Shown piece by piece: positions 53,201 through 60,420 of a DNA stretch of 64,000 nucleotides. Numbering within the stretch: position 1 is the stretch's first letter; the number at the start of each line of letters is the position of its first letter. The notes beneath the pieces are model-generated. The model saw only the letters and a list, made by a program, of their open reading frames with translations. It was not told the DNA's origin and did not search any database. The DNA comes from Atherinomorus stipes (Eukaryota; Chordata; Actinopteri; Atheriniformes; Atherinidae). The position numbers and the translations under genes were made by a program. Where the stretch lies: the NCBI GenBank assembly GCA_023101725.1, contig JALJCO010003968.1, forward strand, positions 1,798,001 to 1,862,000, read 5' to 3'.

Positions 53201-56200
53201 GCCACTTCCTGAGTGAAATGCATTGCCAAGGCTAAGATATATTTTATTATTTGCTGCATCACAAGTTAGTGGTGGCAGTAGCCTATAAAAAGTGTGACAG
53301 AGCAAACATAGCAATTAAGACTATTTTTTTTTCTTTTGCATATCTGCATAATTTTCTGATATAATACTCATATACAGAAACTACAAGATACCTGCACTAG
53401 AGAATAGAGATGCACCGATCCAGTTGTTATCCAATTCAATACTGATACCTGGGCTGAGCGTACCGGTCGATACGCAATACAAGGGCTGGACAGTATAGAA
53501 AAAAAGATTATCGATAAAAAAAAATCTGTATCGATCGATGTCGATATTTATCAAAAAAAAAAAAAAAAAAAGTCATCAAAATAAAAGCCATTTTAGGTGC
53601 AGCCCTGGCCATTTAAATGGGAAGTTCGCTTTTTTTCAATCTGGACCTATTTTCTAGCATGGAATCTGTTTATTTACTCACCCAGACAGTTTTGGTGTAT
53701 CTTGAATTCCTTCAGGAGACATTTAGATCCACTCCAGATCAGTGTTATGTCCAATATAATGGAAGTGATGGGGCAACCTTGCGCAGCCTCTAAATAAGGC
53801 ATTTTCTGCCACAAACTCCTTCATTTCACCAATGTTTTGTTGCGAAACATTAGTCAGACCCCCTGTGAGCTCGAAGCGCCTTTTTTGTGGTGATTTGTCC
53901 TTATATTTGACATACGCTGATCTGGAGTGGATCTAAACATCTCTCAAAGGAATTCAAGTTGCACCAAAACTGTCTGGGTGAGTAAATGAATGCATTCCAT
54001 GCTAGAAAATAGGTCCAGATTTAGAAAAAACCGAAGTTCCCCATTAAGCTTTTGCTGAATGACCTACTCATGATAAAGATCACACTAACACTGGGTTCCA
54101 ATTCAGCCTTTGCCTGGGTCTGCGTTTGTGATTGGTTGGCGGAAATAGTGACTGTATCATGCAACCCGATAGGCTACAGTGGAAAACTGTGTTTCTACAA
54201 TGAACTTTTATTGACCCTCTTTTTTTTCTATTGAAAAAACCCCTATCGATGGATATATGTCAATATTGAATTATCGTCCAGCCCTACGCAATACTACAGT
54301 ATAATGAATGTGTGAGAGAAGTCATCAGGATTGATATAAACATTAAGCCTTGTTAAAAAAAAAAAAAAAGGGTAACAAATTAACGCAGATGTAAATGTAC
54401 TTAATATTATTTATTAACAAATGAAGTCATCAGCAGCAAAAAGAAATAAATAACACTTCTCTGCCCTGCATGATGACATAACCGGCATTGCAAACATAGA
54501 ATTGAAGTGACCGTAACTGTATTGCTGTGTATGATATTAATAAAAAAAAAAAGAAATGACTGGATCAGCCTCATTCATCTGATATCCAATCCAGCTAATT
54601 AGTCAATATCGGAGCCGATATCTGATCCAGGTATCAGATCGGTGCATAGGGAACAATTTCAGAACATGATAGCTGAGTTTAATACAAAATGTTGTGCAGG
54701 TGTCTGTTATAATCTCTGAAATTATTTTAAATATATTTGCCTGAAGTTGTTTTTTTCTGTCTAGGTAAGTAAGTCATATTAGTAAAACTTGACTTTAATT
54801 GTGTTCTGAAAGAACCGTGACGTTATTTATAAGGCATCATTTTTCTCCTTTAGAAACTCAGCCCCAGTTATTAATAACACCTTGAAGAAAGTAGGACACA
54901 GGTTTGTTTGGGGTTTGCACACTTCCCATGTGTTCCCACGGGCTTCCTTTGGCCATGCTGCTGTTTCCTTTCACATTCCTACACAGGAGTACCCTTGATT
55001 TCAAACTGCATGTGTGTTCATAAATTTGCATCATCCCTGATACTGATGCGATCCATTAGTTTCCTTTTTGCTTGTTTTCACAGTTATTATAAATAACTAT
55101 GGATTTTAAATTGGATCACATTGAGATGATTATGTCTGTAAAGTGGCTTCAAATTACTTTTTTGTGATTTGGCACTATACAAATAAAGCTGAATTAAATA
55201 GAAATGCATGTGATAGAGATGGAGAGGTGGGGCTAGGAATCTTTGAAGGATCCTGGTCCCAGTGGGATAAAGAAAGCTTTGCTGTCATGTGAAATCTCTA
55301 ACTGTTATAATATGGAACAGTGGGTGAATGAACTTGAATAATGGCTGCTTACAGAGCGACTTTAGCTTGTAGCTGTTGAAGCTAACTTCCCAAGCCAGTA
55401 ACATTACCTGGGTTTAGGAAGTTTTAAAATCACAGGTGTGGGATGGGATCAAGCACACTGTTCCTCCCTTTTCCCTTTTTTTGTGATCTGGGTCATGTTG
55501 TTTTAGTGCAGCTTTTTTTTTTTTTCTTAAATGTACATTTGTCCAAAACCGACAGTAAAGGTTAAATCCAGTTTGATACATTTCAGTTTTGGCATGCACT
55601 CTGTGTAGTGCATTAATATTTATACATCCACACTCTTGAAACACTTAAGCTGTGCAATGGCTATTCTTTATCAAAGCATAGTATTAGGTTTAGCCTTGAC
55701 AGCTGAAAAGATGCTTAAATTTTCCTCATTAATTCATTCTGGTCCGTTAACCCCAACAATAAATTTTAATCTGCCCTGCTTGTATAGCCGGAACCTAAAA
55801 CAAGTACGTGGGAAGACACACACAGCCTAAGATCCAAGACAAAGTTGACATTAACAAAAATTGCTGTGCAAGTGTGCACAGGAAACAAAAAAGGTAGCTA
55901 TAATGTTTACTTATTAATCATCATGTTCTATAATGGTAAACAATAACAGATATTTTCACCAACATCAAACACAGATGATAATAAGCAGATATTTATGATA
56001 AGATCCTCACCAGCAGACTTAAAATTTGCCCATGTTAGGACCGAGTGGGAATATATTTATGTCATAAAGAGGCTAATTTCATTGCAAGTTGGTGTTTTTT
56101 GGGGCCAATATTTAGGTGATTTCCAACCCACATGAAAAATCCAACGAAAAAACACAAAAACAAAAGTCAACATGACCTAATTCCAAATGTGCAGAGGGAT

Positions 56201-58059
56201 AATGAATGGCTGCATTATCTGCAGCCATCTTTTTGTGCGCACAAAAGTAGTTAGGAATTGATTTTTCACTGTCAGAAAATCAAGGCACGTGAAAAGTGTC
56301 ATTTGTACGGAAGCTTGCATGTTTTTTTAAACTCTCTTTTCTCGTGACAACGGGATAATTTATGCCATTATCTTGAGCCTTGAGATAACAGATTATTCAA
56401 ATGCAGGATCGTGAGAGGGCTGGAGCTGCTTCGGGTCCTGCGAGAGGGCTGTTCTTTAACAGATATCATTCTCTTCTCTCGCACCACCTCAACTAGTAGG
56501 TCCAAGGAGCATCAAAATACAGAGCTGTTCTGTACTGAGAAGCCTCCAAGTCAGTCTCCAGTCAAGTCAGCAACAGATGCAACCCAACGTCAGATGGAGG
56601 AGCATCCATTGCTAATAAAAGCATCTGATTTTACTTTGATAAAGTCTGACAAAGGCTAAAACTGTCCTGCGTCTGTCAATTAAGTTTAACCAATCACTCA
56701 TTCCCAGAATTACACATATACACATAAACTTTTTGCCCAAATGCTAAATATAGGAGAGAAACAGAATGTTGTGAAAGGCAAAAGCAATCACTAATTATTC
56801 TTAAAATTGTTCATCCTCCCTCTCTCCAACTGCTCCAACCCCTGTTCAGTGTGGGTGGTCGGAGGATAATAGTGTGGGGAAGTTTTTACTGGCTCAGTGC
56901 AAAGGAATTTTAAGCATATACAGAATGTCAGCATCAGGAGGATGCAAATCAGGATCACCTGGATACAGCTATATAAACTGGATTCTAACCAATTACCCTG
57001 AAGGTTGTAAATTGATTCTGTTGACTTATTGCCCTCATTTGACGTAACATAAATTGATTAGCATATATTTATGTGAAAATCATTTAAACTCAAAACTTAC
57101 CAACACATGCATTGAGAAAAAAGCCAATCCGTCCTTCTCATCCTGTTCTTAATTTGCTTCAGCTTTTTGAAATCCACCTCGAGCTCCTCTTTGCTCCCAA
57201 TCCCAGCGCCTGACGCTAGTTCAATTCTTTGAAAATCCATGTTTACCTCTGACTCCCGTTTTGCAGTTGGAGGTGACCTCCTCTGGCTACTGCTACAACC
57301 CCCCACAACACCTCCCACACCCCCAACTCCCTGCCCAACCACACCCCTCCTGTTGTCCCTGTCCTGTTCGTTAACTTTGGAGGATGGTTGTTGGCTCTCA
57401 GGCTCTGATGCCAGTTCAATGGGTTCAGCTAGCAAACTGTTGGGCCTGGGATGATCACACACAACACACTTTAGGGCTTTGGCCCAGTTTTCATAGGTGC
57501 AGGCAGTGCAGGTCCAGTGTTGTGCATTCGTGTTGAGCCTGTTGCGGTCATTATATTCCTCACAAGGGTCTGTAGTGGTGGGCGGAGGTGTGGGGCGACA
57601 TCCAGAGCCTGAGGTCTGAGGTGATTCCGTGGGGCTGCGTGGCTGCTGGGTATGTCCTTGATGGGTTGCATGCTGCCCATGCTGTTGTTGTTGAGCCTGT
57701 TGCCTCTGACACAAGCACTGGGTACAACGGATGGCACGAGGCCAGTTCAAATAGGTACACATGTGACATGACCACTTGCTACTAGTCTCAGGTACATCAG
57801 AAATGCGAACACGGGGTCGGGCACTTGAGTCTGGGCAAATGAGTAAGCTGGATCCCCCCTGAGATGGACTGTTGCTGAGGCCTGCAGGGTCCCACTGATG
57901 CAAACTGGCATCCAGCGCAGGACTGCTCTTAAAGGGCTCCTCAGTAATGATGGCACCCCTGCTGGGCCTCTGAGCGCGGCACATGGTGCACTTGATGGCT
58001 GACGGCCAGTTCTCGTATGTGCAGTATTCACAGGCCCACTTGGCAACCAGCTCGGTCAT
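38012..58059 (-). CDS. zranb1: Zranb1 / Trabid ubiquitin thioesterase (9 coding exons, one frame break in exon 1)
   Basis: Trabid is an OTU-family deubiquitinase preferring K29-, K33- and K63-linked chains, tied to Wnt and innate signalling. Coding exons, in order of translation, are 58059-57101, 51494-51307, 49466-49313, 48415-48344, 46274-46076, 42762-42642, 42276-42147, 38568-38339 and 38230-38012, all GT-AG. They encode three NZF zinc fingers (residues about 8-27, 96-115, 182-201), an ankyrin-like UBD, and the OTU domain with catalytic Cys in GDCLLDSVLQ (about residue 491) and His in YTRGHFSALV, then an acidic C-terminus. The exons sum to 2272 nt, one base too many. Dropping one T from a six-T run near the end of exon 1 gives 756 residues, about 48 more than human, the extra lying in linkers. 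All other exons are intact, so a functional gene is likely. Confidence 0.95.
38339..38568 (-). CDS. zranb1: zranb1 coding exon 8 (OTU catalytic histidine)
   Basis: A 230-nt exon with acceptor cctgcag and donor GAA|GTAAGC. It encodes GVYLPLLWEQSFCWKSPIAL, GYTRGHFSALVAMENDGFDN, RGAGANLNTDDDVTVTFLPL and VDSERKLLHIHFLSAQE. The His in TRGHFSALV is the catalytic general base of the OTU fold. Confidence 0.96.
38569..39722 (-). other. zranb1 intron segment, nothing firmly recognised
   Basis: The 3' part (39150-39500) is locally less AT-rich and contains an atggattcttccgccgtcag stretch that could be part of another repeat, but no family or frame can be supported. Confidence 0.35.
39723..40550. mobile_element. 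Outer hAT-like element with perfect 8-bp TSD, interrupted by a second hAT
   Basis: Left end tatgggtttaacaat; reverse complement of right end taggggtgtaaatcac. The flanks actcttat (39715-39722) and actcttat (40551-40558) are identical. Right of the nested element the sequence resumes acatcgatctatatcgatat, matching the tatcgat-rich subterminal region of the right end. No transposase. Confidence 0.8.
39738..40140. mobile_element. Nested hAT-like MITE, 403 bp (TAGGGCTGGAC ends)
   Basis: Starts tagggctggacgattatgg; the reverse complement of its end is tagggctggacaattaatcg. It is flanked by ttaacaat (39730-39737) and gtaacaat (40141-40148), 7 of 8 matching. It lies wholly inside the outer element, so it inserted later. 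Confidence 0.85.
40559..42146 (-). other. zranb1 intron segment, nothing recognised
   Basis: AT-rich with no repeat, exon or RNA gene that I can support. Confidence 0.45.
42147..42276 (-). CDS. zranb1: zranb1 coding exon 7 (PGSSLEQTHIFVLAHILRRP)
   Basis: A 130-nt exon between acceptor tctacag and donor CAAG|GTGAGC. It encodes PGSSLEQTHIFVLAHILRRP, IIVYGVKYYKSFRGETLGYT and RFQ. This is a buried OTU beta-strand region, almost invariant in the family. No open frame of useful length marks it on the strand. Confidence 0.94.
42642..42762 (-). CDS. zranb1: zranb1 coding exon 6 (FYTRWKEWESWYSQSFGL)
   Basis: A 121-nt exon preceded on its own strand by a GT microsatellite and acceptor gtgtgcag. It encodes FYTRWKEWESWYSQSFGLHF then SLREEQWQEDWAFILSLASQ and ends at donor CAG|GTACAC. 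It is part of the OTU domain. Confidence 0.95.
42763..42783. repeat. AC microsatellite at the zranb1 exon 6 acceptor
   Basis: ctgcacacacacacacacac lies directly against the exon on its upstream side, so on the sense strand a GT tract replaces the usual polypyrimidine tract in front of the AG. Confidence 0.8.
43368..44657. mobile_element. Unclassified 1.29 kb element with perfect 17-bp terminal inverted repeats
   Basis: GCACTCATTTATCAACC at 43368-43384 recurs as its exact reverse complement at 44641-44657. An internal near-palindrome, ccacacattgtgtgtggg, lies at 44580-44597. No transposase frame is seen. An open frame of 160 codons (43006-43488) overlaps the left end but has no recognisable domain. 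No target duplication could be fixed, so the superfamily stays open. Confidence 0.6.
44658..46075 (-). other. zranb1 intron segment, nothing recognised
   Basis: AT-rich, with an A-rich run at 45342-45365 and a short TA repeat at 45856-45868. No exon or repeat family can be supported. Confidence 0.45.
46076..46274 (-). CDS. zranb1: zranb1 coding exon 5 (OTU catalytic cysteine)
   Basis: A 199-nt exon, acceptor ttattcag and donor CACTG|GTGAGG. It encodes ELEEESPIINWSLELGTRLD, SRLYALWNRTAGDCLLDSVL and QATWGIYDKDSVLRKTLHDS, ending DCSH plus two bases of Trp. The Cys of GDCLLDS is the OTU nucleophile (human Cys443). Confidence 0.95.
46435..47338 (+). mobile_element. Decayed 5'-truncated LINE (non-LTR retrotransposon) remnant
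   Basis: Broken frames on + carry reverse-transcriptase C-terminal patterns seen in fish LINEs: LNAKKNKFMVFSRS, then YKYTGLWMDNKLSFRLHTEH, then VYHCSLCFTSNSLPSTDN and LVSWLSLTLRGKHHCLIL VYK. Stops and frameshifts interrupt them. The 3' end ggccaggtctcatgtgaaa and ttaaataaaggttaaataaa is the usual tail of this LINE group. It sits in a zranb1 intron, antisense to the gene. Confidence 0.75.
47339..48343 (-). other. zranb1 intron segment, nothing recognised
   Basis: No exon, repeat family or RNA gene can be supported. Confidence 0.45.
48344..48415 (-). CDS. zranb1: zranb1 coding exon 4 (small exon, DIEDLPPAVQEKLFDEVLDR)
   Basis: A 72-nt exon between acceptor ttttttcag and donor AAAG|GTAAAT. It encodes DIEDLPPAVQEKLFDEVLDR DVQK, linking the ankyrin-like and OTU parts. 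It was found by matching the expected family sequence across the gap between longer exons. The splice phases fit on both sides. Confidence 0.93.
48416..49312 (-). other. zranb1 intron (about 0.9 kb), nothing recognised
   Basis: Unique-looking AT-rich DNA with no structured feature. Confidence 0.5.
49313..49466 (-). CDS. zranb1: zranb1 coding exon 3 (VSQQAAKCIPAMVCPEL)
   Basis: A 154-nt exon starting GTG TCC CAG after acceptor ctctgcag. It encodes VSQQAAKCIPAMVCPELTEQ, IRREVAASLHQRKGDFTCYF and LTDLVTFTLPA, ending on the first base of Asp before GTCAGC. It continues the ankyrin-like domain. Confidence 0.95.
49467..51306 (-). other. zranb1 intron (1.84 kb)
   Basis: An A run at 49802-49816 and a cluster of imperfect tgcagacagac / gactgacag repeats at 50050-50110 are the only structure seen. 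Confidence 0.5.
51307..51494 (-). CDS. zranb1: zranb1 coding exon 2 (ankyrin-like ubiquitin-binding region)
   Basis: A 188-nt exon with acceptor ctgaaag and donor GAG|GTCAGT. It encodes VVEGDLAAVEAYKSSGGDIA, then RQLTSDEVRLLNRPSAFDDG and FTLVHLAIRFQRQDMLAVLL, ending TE. In the human protein this is the ankyrin-repeat ubiquitin-binding domain in front of the OTU fold. It is a reverse-strand exon only about 63 codons long, so it is easily missed by ORF length. Confidence 0.93.
51495..53404 (-). other. zranb1 intron 1 segment nearest exon 2
   Basis: Apart from an A20 run at 51505-51524, right at the exon 2 acceptor (T-rich on the transcribed strand), nothing is recognised. Confidence 0.45.
53405..54650. 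mobile_element. Outer hAT-like element (TAGAGATGCACCGATCC end) with a nested element
   Basis: The left end tagagatgcaccgatccag and the reverse complement of the right end, atgcaccgatctgatacctg, share the TGCACCGATC core of hAT ends. The right terminus appears eroded, and the flanks (ctagagaa, atagggaac) only loosely agree. A complete second element lies inside at 53481-54286. Confidence 0.6.
53481..54286. mobile_element. Nested hAT-like element, 806 bp, perfect 8-bp TSD, with internal foldback
   Basis: Begins aagggctggacagtatag; the reverse complement of its end is tagggctggacgataattc. The target duplication cgcaatac is perfect (53473-53480 and 54287-54294). Inside, arms of about 130 bp (53622-53755 and about 53905-54040) are inverted repeats sharing tctggacctattttctagca and tactcacccagacagttttg. 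No transposase. Confidence 0.85.
54890..55200 (+). mobile_element. LINE/SINE-like repeat with a characteristic tail
   Basis: gtttgcacacttcccatgtg then cccacgggcttcctttgg recalls a widespread teleost repeat, and the end tgatttggcactatacaaat with aaagctgaattaaata is the usual tail of a fish retroposon group. Recalled from general knowledge, not searched. The 5' boundary is uncertain. Confidence 0.45.
55201..57100 (-). other. zranb1 intron 1 segment nearest exon 1
   Basis: No exon or classified repeat. An open frame at 56411-56659 has no motif. Confidence 0.45.
57101..58059 (-). CDS. zranb1: zranb1 coding exon 1: three NZF zinc fingers; single-base frame break
   Basis: ATG at 58059-58057 opens MTELVAKWACEYCTYENWPS. 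Three RanBP2-type fingers follow: WACEYCTYENWPSAIKCTMC, WSCHMCTYLNWPRAIRCTQC and WTCTACTYENWAKALKCVVC. The linker after finger 2 is Gln/His-rich (residues about 118-139), and a Gly/Val-rich stretch at about 239-254 is absent from the mammalian protein as I recall it. The exon ends at the donor GTTG|GTAAG. At 57117-57122 there are six A on the + strand (six T in the mRNA). The family sequence DWLFLNACVG needs five, and as given the frame turns to SQCMCW and stops. Confidence 0.95.
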
Positions 58060-58150
58060 CGTCGCACCGCCGCTGAAGGAGGCTTCCTGCCGTTCAGAGG
58101 GACTGTCAGCTCGGCAGATCCACTCTCCAGGAGATCACACAGCAAGCACA
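58060..58150 (-). other. zranb1: zranb1 5' UTR part of coding exon 1, with upstream splice acceptor
   Basis: Reading the minus strand, a pyrimidine-bearing stretch ends in ttaccgcag at 58151-58152, followed by 91 nt without an ATG in strong context before the start codon at 58059. This marks the 3' splice site joining a noncoding first exon. Confidence 0.6.
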
Positions 58151-59911
58151 CTGCGGTAAAAAATAAATGAATAAGTAAAACAGAAAGAAATGGAGCATTT
58201 CAGCGTTTAAAACAAAATACAAACAAATACATTTAATTCAAATACACTATATAAAAGAACCAAACCAAGATTATCTTTAGCCCTGACACAAGGGCACAAA
58301 AAACAAGCAAAACGCGTGCAGCTAAAATCTCTATTACATCTATTTATGCATCCACAAACAAACAAACAAACAAACATCTTTATTATAGTCTTTTGCTGCA
58401 CTTGGACACTTTTACGACCTTTAGTGCTGTCAGCTCTTGACCTGCCACCAAGTTGTAAAAAAGAAAAAAACATAGAGTAGTAGTAAAGCTGCAGGCTGTA
58501 TACAGCACTGTTTCTACTCAGGTCTGACACTTAAAACACATACAGTATGTTACATACACAGGGCAGGCAACTGTGCCCTACAACTGAGCTGGGTAACAAG
58601 AGACAAGGACAGATGAAACCTGACACTCAGCAGGGAGGCGCGTGACTGGTGAAGACACTTACTGAAGCACTGAAATTATGGATGGATTATGAGACATTGG
58701 CCCCCAAGCTCAGACATGCAGAGGGCCCCCACCTTTTAAAGGACCCAGATACCCAGAGTGAAAGAGATGCCAAATGTCTCAGAAGACATTCTGTGCCTCT
58801 TTGAAGCAATGCTACATCCCTTTACTGTAGCTCTACATCTCTCTGCAGCTCTGTTTTAGCTATTCATATCTGTTATTGTTTTGTCCCTTATGACTGCTTC
58901 GCATCTCTATATAGCTACCTTATGTCTCTAGGATCATTTAAGTTATCTTAATGTGTGTATTTTCTCTACTTATAAGTTTGTTCGGATTTTTCTTATTATA
59001 TTTTCATTTTTTTCCCCTATCATTTTATTAAGCCATTATACAATTAAACTTCCACTTCTGGAGTAGAGGACCTTTTTTGTTGTAGTTTGGCATCTCTGCA
59101 GTTTTCCGTCTTGCGTTTAATTTTCTTAAAATGTCTCTTGCTTTGTCATTTTTTAAAGTTTGTTTTTAGCCCTTGTGTCCCTTTTCACTGCAAGTGTTTA
59201 TTTTGTCTGGGGCATTTACAGGGTAATGCTTTGGGACCCCGGGCTTGTGCCCAACTGGCCCTTTTAAAAATCTATGACCTAAACTGATTTCGCTTCAATG
59301 TCTGTTATAACCCTTATCTGAAACTAAATGATTCAAACCAAAAGATTCTTTGTTACATTCTTAACATTACGAGGCAGCTGCTAACAGAAAGTTAGCCCGC
59401 AGCTCTGAAGGGAGTAACGCCAGTGTTTACACCACGCCTCCTAGTTTACCAAAACATCGTGTGAAATTCTACAAATTTGAAATGACATTTAGAACTGCGT
59501 ATTCTCTAAACAAAACTGTAAGACAAAGAAAAAGAAGAATTCCCGCTCCAGGACTTCAGCTACTGAAGTTGTCAGTTATCCAGTTTACTCGTTTTGCTGA
59601 TACTTTTGACTCGAATAAACAAAGTTTCAATAAATGGAACTGTCGGCTGATATAATTTCCAGGAGGAAAAAACAAAAATCAACAACAAAGATACAATATA
59701 CTATCAAAGCTACCATTTTCCAGTCACTGTTGGGCTCACGGAGGGAGCTAGCTGGTAGTTGTTTTACATGACAACCAACCGTTCGTCCGGTTGTCAGCCA
59801 GGAATTATAGCCAAGCTAGCAGGCTGTCCGCTAACATTACGGGATTATGTTTTTCTCGTAACCATCTGGGAGGCCCTTAACAACTGTTAAAGAAAGCGGT
59901 GTGACCCTCAC
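58151..59911 (-). other. zranb1 5' UTR intron
   Basis: An (AAAC)n stretch at 58355-58375 is the only regular structure. The rest is AT-rich without coding signal. Confidence 0.45.
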
Positions 59912-60200
59912 CTTTGCTTTGCTGTGTTTACACTCCTCAGTCCCCCGCTGCAGCCAAAACAAATGGAGCTTCCCACTGATCGGAGAAACCCACTCCAGTC
60001 CGAACTCGGGCTCCTCTCACTTGAACAACACTAGCCGCATATTTACTTCTTTGGGGTGCCGTTTTCCTGGCAGCGTAAGGTCCATACACACCACCGAGCA
60101 AGAACCCCCCACCCCCAGTCCCGTCCCTCGAACGTAGGTTTCGACGCTTTAAATCATTTTAATCCTTTTCCCAAATACCAGACTGACGGACTTTAATGGC
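59912..60200 (-). other. zranb1: Probable noncoding first exon of zranb1
   Basis: A consensus donor CAAAG|GTGAGG lies at 59912/59911 on the minus strand. The DNA upstream of it (to about 60200) is GC-richer than its surroundings and contains a YY1-like aatggcggc at about 60196. It would splice to 58150 across a 1.76 kb intron. The 5' boundary is a guess. Confidence 0.5.
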
Positions 60201-60420
60201 GGCACAGGGGGAGGGAAGCTTCCGAAGCAGGGCTGTAAAAATACACTACAAGGCAAAGCAGAGGGCTCTGAGCTGTTACAGTCAGAGGCAGGATCAGGAT
60301 TTACCACCTGAATCTGCTAACTAAGCTGATTGGTCAAAGCAAAGGGATACACAAAAATTAACCAATCAAATTCTACGTCTCTCATTCCAACTATTAAAAG
60401 GCTGTGTGGATGCTAAACAA
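60200..60420 (-). promoter_or_regulatory. Probable zranb1 promoter with two CCAAT boxes
   Basis: Upstream of the inferred first exon there are two NF-Y-type elements: gattgg at 60328-60333 and accaatca at 60361-60368. They are about 33 bp apart, a common spacing for paired CCAAT boxes in TATA-less promoters. No TATA box is evident. Placement fits a minus-strand start near 60200-60280. Confidence 0.45.

Noticed and set aside
38012..58059. zranb1 as a pseudogene because of the frame break
   Set aside because: Eight of nine exons are intact, all splice sites are canonical, catalytic Cys and His are kept, and the only defect is one base in a homopolymer.
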